Notes: generated from the sequence alone by a model not told the origin. Shown: positions 1 to 8,501, counted from the first letter of the stretch. The stretch: DNA of 64,000 nt from Erysipelothrix anatis (GCF_009828745.1 NZ_WTSX01000001.1:1-64000); one strand, 5' to 3'. Numbers and translations are program-made.

Positions 1-62
1 CTCCTTTGATAATTTTAGATAGTTTGCAGACTACACTTAAATATTATCAAATGGAGGTTTAA
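1..62 (+). CDS. 3' end of an unidentified gene (partial)
   Basis: An open frame runs from the left edge (codons from base 3) to TAA at 60-62 and ends in the peptide LQTTLKYYQMEV. A good terminator pointing the same way follows 30 bases later, which suggests that a plus-strand gene really ends here. Too little is visible to name a family, and the frame could be chance. Confidence 0.35.
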   Translation, partial: PLIILDSLQTTLKYYQMEV

Positions 63-91
63 AACAGAATACATCGCTAAAGCTATAATCG

Positions 92-118
92 AACCCCCAG
101 ACTATCTGGGGGTTTTAA
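92..118 (+). terminator. Rho-independent terminator for the gene entering from the left
   Basis: The arms AACCCCCAG (92-100) and CTGGGGGTT (106-114) form a 9-bp stem with a 5-base loop, followed by TT and then A-rich sequence. The T tail is short, so termination may be modest. Confidence 0.6.
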
Positions 119-124
119 AATGCA

Positions 125-151
125 CAAAAAAAAAGCACCGCTTGGTGCTTT
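125..151 (-). terminator. Terminator of the first two-component operon
   Basis: Read on the minus strand, AAGCACC and GGTGCTT (133-139 and 144-150) pair around a 4-base loop and are followed by a run of eight or nine T. It directly abuts the stop codon of the histidine kinase gene. Confidence 0.85.
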
Positions 152-1469
152 ACTCATATTGAACCAAAACGGTTGCTTTAAACATATGGGCTGATTCATC
201 AACTTCAACTTTAAATATCCCATTTGATTTTTCAATGATTTCGCGTACAATCTGAAGTCCAATACCATGAATGTCTGCATCCTCTTTGGTACTTTTAAAT
301 ACACCATACTTTAAAATCGGTTTGATTGTGTAGCGGTTGGAAATGGTCAACGATAACCAATTTTTATGAATAATGTTCGAAACTTGAATGTATCGCTTCG
401 TCGGATCTTCGATATTTAATGAGGCCTCAATGGCATTGTTAATAAGATTGGTGATGACACGTAACATATCTAGTTCTGAAAGTCGAAACATCTCCGGAAT
501 TTGAAGATCTAAATCATACTTAATATCGTTATCAATGCATCGCTTTTCAACATCTTTAATGATTGCGTCCAAAAGATGACTTTGGGAATAGGGTTCCAAC
601 AAGGTGGTATCTGCAAAGGAATGATTCGTTTGATTAATGATATTCTGTGCACTCACCAGTTGATTGGATTCTATAAGTGCATTAATGGTCGTTAAGGTAG
701 AACGGTAATCATGCTTAAATTTTTGATATTCGGCCATTAAATCTTGATATGACTCATAATGCTCAATTTGCATTTTTAGCTGGTTTTCAATTTTACCTGT
801 ATACCTTGCATTCTCTAATAGATCAGCACCTCGAAGGGCATCACTCCATGAAACACATAGAATTACGAGGATGAATAGACATGAAGATAGGTACACCGTA
901 TTAAACCATAGAACATTGTTTTGAAGGAATCGTCCATCGTTCACAATCATAATATAAAACAGCATAATCACTTCAATACGTAAGACATGTTTGGTCTTCA
1001 TAACGTTTCTAAAAAGTTTTATTTGTTTTTGAACAATTTCCTCGTTGTTCATACCAACCCAAACACACCAGTTAAAGATAACATAGGTTAGAACAAATAT
1101 AATCCATCGAAAGGATGTTGTCAGAAGAATTTGGTGAGTTGTTGTGCCAGCAACAAAGGCTGCGAATGCTGCAAACGACCCCCGTAAGGTATAAATAAAG
1201 AGGATTGGAAACAAAGAAATCGTTACAAGATTGAGTGGAGACACAATAAAAACGAGCTGAGTCATCAGGAGCAAGTAGGCTAAAAGATAAAAGGTGCTCA
1301 TCCGCACAGCATCCAATTGATCAACAAATATAAAATCCAAGGCATAGACAAGAATTAATAAATACTCAAGTTTTCGAGTGTTGTAACGTTTCTCAAAAAC
1401 TTTTGATAAATTAGTAATCCATAAATTGCCACTGAATACTAAGAGTGGTAAAAATATAAAAAGCATCAT
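150..1469 (-). CDS. AgrC-like sensor histidine kinase (GHKL family), first copy
   Basis: This is a 439-residue membrane sensor kinase. The first ~205 residues are very hydrophobic and should form six or so membrane segments, as in peptide-sensing AgrC/ComD kinases. A linker with coiled-coil character (about 220-250) leads to the phospho-acceptor region FKHDYRSTL (His253). The C-terminal ATPase shows an N-box NLINNAIEAS and a G-box DIHGIGLQIVREI. It is read after the LytTR regulator, nine bases downstream, with GGGAGAG as ribosome site. It is strikingly similar to the kinase at 10744-12063, so the two pairs are paralogues. No agrB or agrD gene is seen nearby, so the signal is unknown. The family is clear; the ligand is not. 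Confidence 0.88.
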   Translation of the reverse strand: MMLFIFLPLLVFSGNLWITNLSKVFEKRYNTRKLEYLLILVYALDFIFVDQLDAVRMSTFYLLAYLLLMTQLVFIVSPLNLVTISLFPILFIYTLRGSFAAFAAFVAGTTTHQILLTTSFRWIIFVLTYVIFNWCVWVGMNNEEIVQKQIKLFRNVMKTKHVLRIEVIMLFYIMIVNDGRFLQNNVLWFNTVYLSSCLFILVILCVSWSDALRGADLLENARYTGKIENQLKMQIEHYESYQDLMAEYQKFKHDYRSTLTTINALIESNQLVSAQNIINQTNHSFADTTLLEPYSQSHLLDAIIKDVEKRCIDNDIKYDLDLQIPEMFRLSELDMLRVITNLINNAIEASLNIEDPTKRYIQVSNIIHKNWLSLTISNRYTIKPILKYGVFKSTKEDADIHGIGLQIVREIIEKSNGIFKVEVDESAHMFKATVLVQYE

Positions 1470-1478
1470 AGTCTCTCC

Positions 1479-2198
1479 CTAACGATTGATGAAATCGACA
1501 AAACTGTTTTCAAGCGCATTTTGATACGTACGACCAACCGGTACTACACTACCATCTAATAAAACAATCTCTGATTTTCCAAAAGTTTTTATGTAGGTCA
1601 TGTTTACAATAAATGAACGTTGGACACGGACTAAAGGACTCCCCAGAATTTGCTGCTCCACTTCTGTCATCGTACTGTAAAATTCAATGATTTGCTCCTG
1701 TCGTGTCTTGATTGCAATAATGCGCTTCTTAACTTCGATATAGATAATATCCGAAATTACGAGTGTGTATGACATCCCCTTGATTTCATACATAAACAAT
1801 TGATCACGTGTGATGCTAACATTCTCGATAGACTTCATCAAGACAGATTCAAAGCGCTCGTCAGTGATTGCATATTTAAGTAAGTAATTGGCTGGCATGA
1901 CATCAAATGATTCAAACACATACTCTTTAAGATTTGATAAGAAAATGATTTCAGCTTGGATACCAAGACTTCGAAGTTTGGCCGCTGCATCCAGTCCGTT
2001 CATTTCTCCCATTTGAATATCAAGATAAATAATATCGGGTAACACTTTTATATCATCAAGCATAAAGAAAAGTTCCTCCGCCGATTCGAAGGCTGTAATT
2101 GAAATGTAGAGATTGTGCTTTTCTGCAATTGACTGAATGAGTTTCGCGTATTTCTCTCTAATTTCAGGATCGTCATCGCACAGAAAAATTGTTATCAT
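1479..2198 (-). CDS. LytTR-family (AgrA-like) response regulator, first copy
   Basis: This is a 239-residue DNA-binding response regulator. The start is taken at the ATG that gives MITIFLCDDD because a good AGAGGTGG site sits just upstream; a longer frame reaching 2297 has no such site. The receiver domain carries the acidic pocket DDD (8-10), phospho-acceptor Asp60 in IIYLDIQMGEMNG, and the switch residue in FLSNLKEYVF. The LytTR domain (about 135-238) includes VRVQRSFIVNMTYI. It is the first gene of the operon with the kinase downstream. Three CGTTA repeats lie in its promoter region, which suggests autoregulation. Confidence 0.88.
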   Translation of the reverse strand: MITIFLCDDDPEIREKYAKLIQSIAEKHNLYISITAFESAEELFFMLDDIKVLPDIIYLDIQMGEMNGLDAAAKLRSLGIQAEIIFLSNLKEYVFESFDVMPANYLLKYAITDERFESVLMKSIENVSITRDQLFMYEIKGMSYTLVISDIIYIEVKKRIIAIKTRQEQIIEFYSTMTEVEQQILGSPLVRVQRSFIVNMTYIKTFGKSEIVLLDGSVVPVGRTYQNALENSFVDFINR

Positions 2199-2222
2199 GG
2201 TCCCACCTCTTTGTATTAATAG

Positions 2223-2259
2223 TAACGCAATTTTAACGATATAACAATTATTTATAACG
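2223..2259 (-). promoter_or_regulatory. Candidate LytTR binding repeats before the first regulator
   Basis: On the minus strand CGTTA occurs three times (2255-2259, 2234-2238, 2223-2227), spaced 21 and then 11 bp. LytTR regulators bind pairs of 9-bp repeats containing GTT, about two helical turns apart, so the outer pair fits. The assignment to this operon's own regulator is inferred. Confidence 0.45.
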
Positions 2260-2305
2260 TATTTATGGTTGTACTTACAATACAAATACTTCGACATTAC
2301 GTCAA

Positions 2306-2342
2306 GAAAAAATAAAAACTGTACATATTTGTGTACAGTTTT
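2306..2342 (-). terminator. Terminator of the serine dehydratase operon
   Basis: The arms 2315-2325 and 2332-2342 are perfectly complementary (11 bp, AAAACTGTACA) with a 6-base loop. On the minus strand they are followed by a T-rich tail. The hairpin sits six bases after the sdaAA stop codon. Confidence 0.85.
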
Positions 2343-2347
2343 AGATT

Positions 2348-3229
2348 TTATAATTTAGAATTTGACTCACCGAATATTTCTGCTTCGAAGCGACGACCTG
2401 TTGGACTATCAGCAAGGCCACCTTCGCCTGTCTCTCTGAATTTACGGGGCAATTCTTTCCCAACTTTATACATTGTCGCTACGACTTCATCACTTGGAAT
2501 AGCACTCCGTACCCCTGCTAGAGCCATATCTGCGGAAACAAGAGCCTGCGCAGCTCCCAAAGCATTACGTTTAACGCAAGGTACTTCAACCAATCCGGCA
2601 ACTGGATCACATATGAGGCCCAGCATATTTTTTATGGTCATTGCAAATGCCTGTTCGGCTTCACGTGGAGAGCCACCCAGTATTTCAACGGTTGCTGCTG
2701 ATGCCATCGCAGATGCACTGCCAATTTCAGCTTGGCATCCCCCTGTCGCACCAGCTATGGATGCATTGTTTGCGACAACTAAGCCAAAGCCCCCTGCAAC
2801 AAACAAAAAGTTAATTTGCTGTTCACGGGTTAAGTGATACCGTTCAATTAATGCACTAAGTACACCAGGAGCCACACCTGCACTACCTGCCGTCGGCGTT
2901 GCACAGATTCGTCCCATTGCCGCATTAACTTCGTTTGTAGCTACAGCGCCTGCAACTGCACGAACTACGATCGGACCACACAACGTTTCATTGCTTTCGA
3001 GATACGTTTGCAGTTTTAATGCATCTCCACCTGTTAATCCGGTCTTAGATTGTACACCCTGTATTCCTTGTTCAACAGAACGTAACATGACATCCAATTG
3101 TTTCCCCATCAGTGTCAAAATTGCTTCACGTGATTTGCCTGAATTTTCAATTTCTGCACAAATGACCGCTTCCGCAATCGACCCTTGTAATTCTGCTTGG
3201 TGGATAAGCGTTTCGATTGAATCAAACAT
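2348..3229 (-). CDS. sdaAA: L-serine dehydratase, iron-sulfur dependent, alpha subunit
   Basis: This is the catalytic subunit that deaminates L-serine to pyruvate and ammonia with a [4Fe-4S] cluster. The 293-residue length is usual for the two-subunit Firmicute enzyme. Family motifs seen include ICATPTAGSAGVAPG, GGCQAEIGSASAMA and ICDPVAGLVEVPC, which supply cysteines suited to cluster binding. Its ATG overlaps the beta-subunit stop codon by one base (TAATG), so the two are translationally coupled. A strong terminator follows. The identification is confident. Confidence 0.93.
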   Translation of the reverse strand: MFDSIETLIHQAELQGSIAEAVICAEIENSGKSREAILTLMGKQLDVMLRSVEQGIQGVQSKTGLTGGDALKLQTYLESNETLCGPIVVRAVAGAVATNEVNAAMGRICATPTAGSAGVAPGVLSALIERYHLTREQQINFLFVAGGFGLVVANNASIAGATGGCQAEIGSASAMASAATVEILGGSPREAEQAFAMTIKNMLGLICDPVAGLVEVPCVKRNALGAAQALVSADMALAGVRSAIPSDEVVATMYKVGKELPRKFRETGEGGLADSPTGRRFEAEIFGESNSKL

Positions 3230-3906
3230 TATAAATTCCTCCCAATATAAATAACACTTTTAATATAGGGTATCTCACGGATTGCGTCTAGCGACGTATG
3301 TAATTCTTCTTGATCCAACTCTATAACCATGTAAGCATTATTCCCTTTCGTATCACGGTCCACTTTCATCGTACTAATATTAATCTCTAAATCGGATAAG
3401 ATAGTTGCAACACGTGCAATAAGACCGGGAAGGTCTTGATGAAAGATAAGGATTGTAGGTATACCACCATTAATATCAACATCAATGTCGTTAATATTTA
3501 CAATTTTGACACTCCCGCCTCCAATAGATGCCCCGATAACTGTCATTTTTTGATGACCCGAACGCATAACTAATTTTGCGGTATTGGGATGACTAACTGC
3601 TTCAGCTAAAGGAATAAATTTAATGTCAACACCTTCAGCTTGAGCAATCAACAAAGACTCATGAAGCCGATCATCATCAGCATCCATTCCTAAAATTCCA
3701 CCAGCAATCGCAACATCGGTACCATGACCACGGTACGTTTTCGCAAATGACTCGTAAAGATAAACATTTACGGATTCGGGAGTCTTTCCAAATACTTCAC
3801 GTGCTATTTTCCCAATCCGTGCGGCACCTGCAGTGTGGGAGCTGCTGGGTCCAGTCATCACTGGACCAATGATATCAAAAACTGATGTATAATCTTGTTT
3901 AGACAT
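3229..3906 (-). CDS. sdaAB: L-serine dehydratase, iron-sulfur dependent, beta subunit
   Basis: This 225-residue partner of SdaAA begins MSKQDYTSVFDIIGPVMTG, which contains the family signature GPSSSHTAGA shortly after. The C-terminal third (about 150-225) is an ACT domain (GIPTILIFHQDLPGLIARV) likely to sense amino acids. The start was set at the ATG preceded by AGAGGTGAGACC rather than an in-frame ATG seven codons upstream. A TACAAT -10 lies at 3925-3930 on the minus strand. The gene is divergent from the ABC exporter operon. Confidence 0.93.
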   Translation of the reverse strand: MSKQDYTSVFDIIGPVMTGPSSSHTAGAARIGKIAREVFGKTPESVNVYLYESFAKTYRGHGTDVAIAGGILGMDADDDRLHESLLIAQAEGVDIKFIPLAEAVSHPNTAKLVMRSGHQKMTVIGASIGGGSVKIVNINDIDVDINGGIPTILIFHQDLPGLIARVATILSDLEINISTMKVDRDTKGNNAYMVIELDQEELHTSLDAIREIPYIKSVIYIGRNL

Positions 3907-4049
3907 GGTCTCACCTCTTGTCATATTGTACCATTAAAACAAAAAACGACATATACATATTTACGCACGTATCGGACTTTTGTGAAACCTTTCAAAATCA
4001 CACCATCGTCCCCAAAGAGACCACCTCGCACTTTTTTAGACAAAACTCC

Positions 4050-4078
4050 TTGCCAACAAAATTGGGGTGTGCTATTAT
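4050..4078 (+). promoter_or_regulatory. Sigma-A promoter of the ABC exporter leader
   Basis: TTGCCA (4050-4055) and TATTAT (4073-4078) are separated by exactly 17 bp. The predicted start near 4085 lies just before the first structured RNA unit, so both RNA units would be in the 5' leader of the exporter mRNA. Confidence 0.75.
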
Positions 4079-4090
4079 CGAGTGAGCAAA

Positions 4091-4180
4091 ATCCCTTTGA
4101 GTTCTCGCCGGATTACTCCAGGACGTTACATGTATTTCGTAGGCCATACGAAGAAATACTTCAAGACGTCTTTTTATTTT
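4091..4180 (+). ncRNA. Riboswitch-like structured leader, unit 1 of a tandem pair
   Basis: A first hairpin pairs GAGT (4099-4102) with ACTC (4115-4118) around a loop containing CGCCGG. The second is a long hairpin closed by AGGACGT (4120-4126) with ACGTCTT (4166-4172). Its upper arm pairs 4132-4138 with 4153-4159, then GTA with TAC, and has a GGCCA apical loop. A T-rich tail follows, so this second hairpin looks like a terminator. The loops GCC and GGC could kiss. Two hairpins, the second a terminator, with loop-loop pairing and a drug exporter downstream resemble the guanidine-IV (mepA) class as I remember it. I cannot verify that assignment. Confidence 0.7.
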
Positions 4181-4194
4181 GCTTGGCAACTAAG

Positions 4195-4287
4195 ATTCCC
4201 TATGAGTTCTCGCCGGACAACTCTAGGACGTTATTGATGCTTCGTAGGCCATACGAAGAAGCATCTATGACGTCCTTTTTATTTTTT
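4195..4287 (+). ncRNA. Riboswitch-like structured leader, unit 2 of a tandem pair
   Basis: This repeats unit 1. The first hairpin is GAGTT (4204-4208) with AACTC (4219-4223) and the same CGCCGG loop. The terminator hairpin is AGGACGT (4225-4231) with ACGTCCT (4270-4276). Its upper arm pairs 4236-4243 with 4258-4265 and keeps the GGCCA loop and a 3-base GAA bulge, and a T run follows. The upper arm differs from unit 1 by compensatory pairs (G-C to A-T, A-T to G-C, T-A to C-G), which supports pairing as RNA. The exporter ribosome site AGAAGGAG follows directly. Confidence 0.75.
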
Positions 4288-4303
4288 AGAAGAAGGAGAC
4301 CCT

Positions 4304-6049
4304 ATGAAATTAGTTAAAAAGTTTTTACAAGAGCACTTCGCCCTCGTTTCTGGAACAATGATCCTACTCTTGATCCAATTAACGGCTACCCTTTACATTC
4401 CGTATTTGGTTGCTCATATCGTTGATGATGGAATTTTAGCCAACGACCTTAATACCATCTACAGTTTAGGATTTGAAATGCTGATTGTGGCTATTATTGG
4501 CGTGATCGCTGCTGTCGCATGCAGTTATTACTCGTCCGTGATTGCTACACGATTTGGTACCGACCTAAGACTTCAAGTCTTCCATAAAGTCCAGGTACTC
4601 TCCGTTAAAGATGTTGAAGATTATGGTACTTCATCGCTCGTATCTCGAATTACCTCTGATGTTGTCAACATCCAGCAAGTTGTTGTCATGTTGTTTCAGA
4701 TGATTCTTCCTGGACCCCTCATCGGTATTGTCTGTATCATTATGTCCTTTATGATTTCACCAACTTTAGGATGGGTGGCACTGATCAGTATTCTTGTCTT
4801 CCTTGGTGCTGCTATTTTGGTTACAAAATTAGCAGTTCCATACATGAATGCAATCCAACATTACCTCGATCGTATGATTCTTGTTTTGCGTGAATTCTTT
4901 GTTGGAGTACGAATTATTCGAGCATTTGACAACTCTGAATTTGAACGCCAACGCACTGATAAAACCTTTGAAGAGCACGCTGAAAACATGATCAAGATTA
5001 ACCGCTTATTCGCCTTCTTGTCTCCCATCGCATATGCGCTTTTAGGATTATCGATGGTAGCAATCCTTTGGTTTGGACTGATTGAAGTTCCAAGTGGTAT
5101 TTTGCAGCTAGGTGAAGTTACAGCCGTCATTGAATACACAACACTCACCATTTTAACCCTAATAATGGCAGCCTTGGTTATCGTTATGATCCCTCGTGCG
5201 TTAGCGGCATTGAGTCGTGTTGATACGCTCCTTGCGATTGAACCAGGAGTATTAGACTCACAAACAGTCCACCCTTTGACACCTGGAAGCAATGATATTG
5301 TTCGTTTTGAACATGTCTTCTTTGGATATGAGGGCGAAGATGGTGATGCATTGGTAGATGTCAGTTTCTTTGTACCCAAAGGACAAACTACAGCGATTAT
5401 CGGTGCTACAGGATCGGGTAAAAGTACGATTGCGAAACTTATTATGCGATTCCACGACGCTACAAACGGACGAATTCTTTTCCAAGATAGCGATGTTCAA
5501 AGTATTTCGCAACATGCCCTTCGTGATGCTGTCAGCTATATTCCCCAAAAGTCGTTTTTGTTTAGTGGTACCGTTCAAGAGAACATCAAATTCCACAAAC
5601 CCAATGGAAGTAACACAGCAATGCGTCAGGCCGCACAAACAGCACAAGCTGCATCCTTTATCGAATCCCTTGAGAAACAATACGATGCCGAAGTTGTTCG
5701 CGGCGGGATGAACTTCTCTGGAGGACAAAAACAGCGAATTAGTATTGCGCGCGCTTTGTATAAGGATGCTGACTTATATGTCTTCGACGATAGTTTCTCT
5801 GCCCTTGACTACAAAACGGATGCGGTACTACGCAAAGCCTTAAAAGAAGATATGCCCGAAGCAACTTATTTAATTATTGCACAACGCGTGAGCACCATTA
5901 TGAATGCAGATCAAATTATTGTGATGGATAAAGGACATGTAGTTGGTATCGGAACACACGCATCCCTCATGCAAACAAGCGATATTTACCGTCAATTTGC
6001 TCAGTCCCAACATATTTTTGATGACATGGAGGAACCCTTAAATGTTTAA
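4304..6049 (+). CDS. Heterodimeric multidrug ABC exporter, degenerate-site half
   Basis: This 581-residue half-transporter has a six-helix membrane domain (about 1-310) and a C-terminal ATPase. Walker A is GATGSGKS (near 367-374) and the signature is the consensus FSGGQKQR (near 471). The catalytic positions are altered: the Walker B carboxylate is Asp496 (FDDS rather than DE) and the switch histidine is Gln527 (IIAQRVST). Such pairs (BmrCD, LmrCD, EfrAB, TM287/288) have one hydrolytic and one degenerate ATP site. The start follows AGAAGGAG. The next gene overlaps it by eight bases. Expression is probably set by the tandem leader RNA. Substrate unknown. Confidence 0.9.
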   Translation: MKLVKKFLQEHFALVSGTMILLLIQLTATLYIPYLVAHIVDDGILANDLNTIYSLGFEMLIVAIIGVIAAVACSYYSSVIATRFGTDLRLQVFHKVQVLSVKDVEDYGTSSLVSRITSDVVNIQQVVVMLFQMILPGPLIGIVCIIMSFMISPTLGWVALISILVFLGAAILVTKLAVPYMNAIQHYLDRMILVLREFFVGVRIIRAFDNSEFERQRTDKTFEEHAENMIKINRLFAFLSPIAYALLGLSMVAILWFGLIEVPSGILQLGEVTAVIEYTTLTILTLIMAALVIVMIPRALAALSRVDTLLAIEPGVLDSQTVHPLTPGSNDIVRFEHVFFGYEGEDGDALVDVSFFVPKGQTTAIIGATGSGKSTIAKLIMRFHDATNGRILFQDSDVQSISQHALRDAVSYIPQKSFLFSGTVQENIKFHKPNGSNTAMRQAAQTAQAASFIESLEKQYDAEVVRGGMNFSGGQKQRISIARALYKDADLYVFDDSFSALDYKTDAVLRKALKEDMPEATYLIIAQRVSTIMNADQIIVMDKGHVVGIGTHASLMQTSDIYRQFAQSQHIFDDMEEPLNV

Positions 6050-7856
6050 GCACAAAAAAACTAGAGTTCAGAAGGTAACCCAACAAGAGCAACCTTCGAA
6101 CATGAAGCATGCTTTCAAATTATTCATTAATCTATTATTAAATTGGAAGGGACGCATCGCCTTAGTTTTGCTTGTTTCCCTACTCGGTAGTATTACCTAT
6201 ACAGTTATCCCTTGGATTATGGGACTCTCGATTGATGCTGTCGCAACGCTAATTAGCACCAATAACTTATCCATTGCTAGTGTTGAAGCAGTTATTATCC
6301 AGCCATTGCTATGGTTGGTCCTTGCATCTTTTTTCTCCTTCTTGTTTTCTTTCATTCAAGAACGCATCATGGCGTCGATTAGTGAACAAGCTGGTACCCA
6401 TCTTCGAAAAATTATTACAGATAAAATGACAACACTTCCGCTACGATTTTATGACGATGTGAAAGTAGGAGAAGTCTTAAGTCGTGTCTCTGTTGATATC
6501 GAACGAGTTGCCGAAATTCTTGTCGTTGGCTTCAATCAATTTATCTCATCATTTTTTAATATTGTGATTGGTTTGATTGTCATGACTCAAATTGCAAGCT
6601 CATTGACACTCTTAATTTTCGCTCTTATTGTTATTAGTGGGTTTGTGACTTATATTATTTCCTTGAAGAGTCAACGATCGTTCCTCGACAATTTCAGTAC
6701 CCTTGCTGATTTCAATAGCTTGGTAGAAGAGTACTTTACGGGGAATGTTATTCTCAAGTCATACAATAAACAAACCTATGCAATGGATACAGTGATTGCT
6801 TCAAATGAACGTCACGAAAAAGCACATCTTAAGGCCATGTTTTTAAACTACGCAATCTATCCCGCAGTTCGCTTCTTAAACCAATTAGCATTTATTGCTA
6901 GTGCTGTGATTGGTGGATATTTCGCATTACGTGGAATACTTAGTGTCGGGATTCTTCAAGCCTACCTCCAATACGTATCCCAAGTTTCTGAGCCGATTAC
7001 AGAAGCTTCCTTTATTATTAACTCATTTCAAGCTGCACTTGCATCGCTAGAGCGGGTCTATGATATTACGGCTTTAGACGACGAACAAGAACATGAAGGT
7101 GTCACACCGAAAATAGACCATCCAGAAGGCGCAATTTCATTTGAAAATGTTGCCTTTGGTTACGGTCCAGATCATTTACTTATGACAGATGTATCATTTG
7201 AGGTTGGTGCCAAACAGACCGTCGCCATTGTGGGTCCAACTGGAGCTGGTAAAACAACCCTTGTGAACTTATTGATGCGTTTCTATGATATTAATGGTGG
7301 TAAAATCTTATTTGATGGTGTCGACACCCAATCAATGACACGTACAGATGTACGAAATCTCTTTGGGATGGTACTTCAGGATACGTGGTTGTTTGAAGGA
7401 ACTGTCGCCGATAACATTGCCTATGGACGAAAAGATGCCTCACGTGAAGAGATTATTGCCGCCGCCAAACTCGCACAAAGTCATGATTTTATCATGCAGA
7501 TGCCTCAGGGTTACAATACCATCATCTCAAGTGATGCCTCGATTGTATCTCAAGGTCAACAACAACTCTTAACGATTGCGCGTGCAGCCCTTGCTAACCC
7601 TGCAGTGATGATTCTTGACGAAGCCACTTCCAATATTGATACCATCACCGAACAGAAAATCCAAACTGCATTGAATGCTCTAATGGAAAATCGTACAAGT
7701 TTTGTGATTGCCCATCGTTTATCAACAATCCGTAATGCCGATATCATTCTCGTGATGAATCGCGGAAATATTATTGAAAGTGGTAATCATGAATCACTCC
7801 TTGAATTGGGTGGTGTTTACGCCGACTTGTATGAAAGTCAATTCACGATTGCATAA
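6042..7856 (+). CDS. Heterodimeric multidrug ABC exporter, catalytic half
   Basis: This 604-residue half-transporter is the partner of the preceding gene. It has a ~30-residue polar N-terminus, six membrane segments (about 30-330) and an ATPase with Walker A GPTGAGKT, Walker B ILDEATSN with the catalytic Glu527, and His558 in IAHRLST. Its signature is degenerate (VSQGQ at 502-506 instead of LSGGQ). The broken signature here and the broken Walker B/H-loop in the partner would fall in the same composite site, which is internally consistent. A GGAGG site lies within the end of the upstream gene. Confidence 0.9.
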   Translation: MFKHKKTRVQKVTQQEQPSNMKHAFKLFINLLLNWKGRIALVLLVSLLGSITYTVIPWIMGLSIDAVATLISTNNLSIASVEAVIIQPLLWLVLASFFSFLFSFIQERIMASISEQAGTHLRKIITDKMTTLPLRFYDDVKVGEVLSRVSVDIERVAEILVVGFNQFISSFFNIVIGLIVMTQIASSLTLLIFALIVISGFVTYIISLKSQRSFLDNFSTLADFNSLVEEYFTGNVILKSYNKQTYAMDTVIASNERHEKAHLKAMFLNYAIYPAVRFLNQLAFIASAVIGGYFALRGILSVGILQAYLQYVSQVSEPITEASFIINSFQAALASLERVYDITALDDEQEHEGVTPKIDHPEGAISFENVAFGYGPDHLLMTDVSFEVGAKQTVAIVGPTGAGKTTLVNLLMRFYDINGGKILFDGVDTQSMTRTDVRNLFGMVLQDTWLFEGTVADNIAYGRKDASREEIIAAAKLAQSHDFIMQMPQGYNTIISSDASIVSQGQQQLLTIARAALANPAVMILDEATSNIDTITEQKIQTALNALMENRTSFVIAHRLSTIRNADIILVMNRGNIIESGNHESLLELGGVYADLYESQFTIA

Positions 7857-7889
7857 AAAAAACGACTCCGAATAATGGGGTCGTTTTTC
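7855..7889. terminator. Bidirectional terminator between the exporter and the SIMPL gene
   Basis: AACGACTCC (7861-7869) pairs with GGGGTCGTT (7877-7885). There is a run of A before and of T after the stem, so it can serve the exporter operon on the plus strand and the convergent gene on the minus strand. Confidence 0.85.
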
Positions 7890-7895
7890 TATGCT

Positions 7896-8501
7896 TTATT
7901 TAATTTCCCAAGACATTGTTACGGATTGCTCGATTGTGATATTCGTTGCATGAATATCAGATCCACCATGATCATACGCATAGGCACGCATCAGTGATGG
8001 GCGATTCTGTTGGGCGCTTTCGTATGAAATATTTGTAATCCCACCTAGGCAAACGCCGGCACTGTCCGAAATCACTTTCGATTTATCGTGCGCATCGTTA
8101 ATCGCAAGAATAAGTGCGTCATTGATATATTTCGTTGCATCTTTAATAAAGTATGATAGTGAGAAGTTAAAATCATCCTCGGAACGAAGTGCGTCCAAAA
8201 GTTTGGACATTTTCTCTAGATTGATGCGGTCTTCAAAGATTAGACTCTGATTTCCACGGAATTTTTTCTTTTCAACATCAGTTTCGTGGATAATCGAAAC
8301 ATTTATGGATGATGTTTGAATCAAGGAAACATTGAAGCCAACAGACTTAAATGCCTTGACGAGTGCATCAAATTGGTGTGATAGTTTATCAAATGCTTCA
8401 CCATAGGAAGGTGCATCCTGAACTAATTCATAGTTAAAACGCATCATGTCTGGTTCTGCTTTTAAGAAACCGCGACCCACTACTTCTAATAATCGTGTCA
8501 T
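7896..8501 (-). CDS. SIMPL domain protein (DUF541)
   Basis: This 201-residue protein appears to be a single SIMPL/DUF541 domain: an N-terminal GRGFLKAEPD strand, a central RINLEKMSKLLDAL region, and the C-terminal segment ALILAINDAHDKSKVISDSAG that is typical of the family. There is no signal peptide or membrane segment, whereas many homologues are secreted, so this one should be cytoplasmic. It lies 54 bases downstream of xpt on the same strand with no clear terminator between, so it may be co-transcribed. The molecular function of the family is not established. Confidence 0.7.
   Translation of the reverse strand: MTRLLEVVGRGFLKAEPDMMRFNYELVQDAPSYGEAFDKLSHQFDALVKAFKSVGFNVSLIQTSSINVSIIHETDVEKKKFRGNQSLIFEDRINLEKMSKLLDALRSEDDFNFSLSYFIKDATKYINDALILAINDAHDKSKVISDSAGVCLGGITNISYESAQQNRPSLMRAYAYDHGGSDIHATNITIEQSVTMSWEIK

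Noticed and set aside
2331-2837. Long open frame antisense to sdaAA
   Set aside because: It lies entirely within a clearly conserved gene on the other strand and has no start signals. Similar antisense frames over copA, pbuG, adhE, eno and oadB were rejected for the same reason.
3895-4317. Plus-strand open frame of 140 codons before the ABC exporter
   Set aside because: It runs through the promoter and both structured RNA units, lacks a ribosome site, and its internal protein repeat is simply the RNA repeat. It is not a gene.
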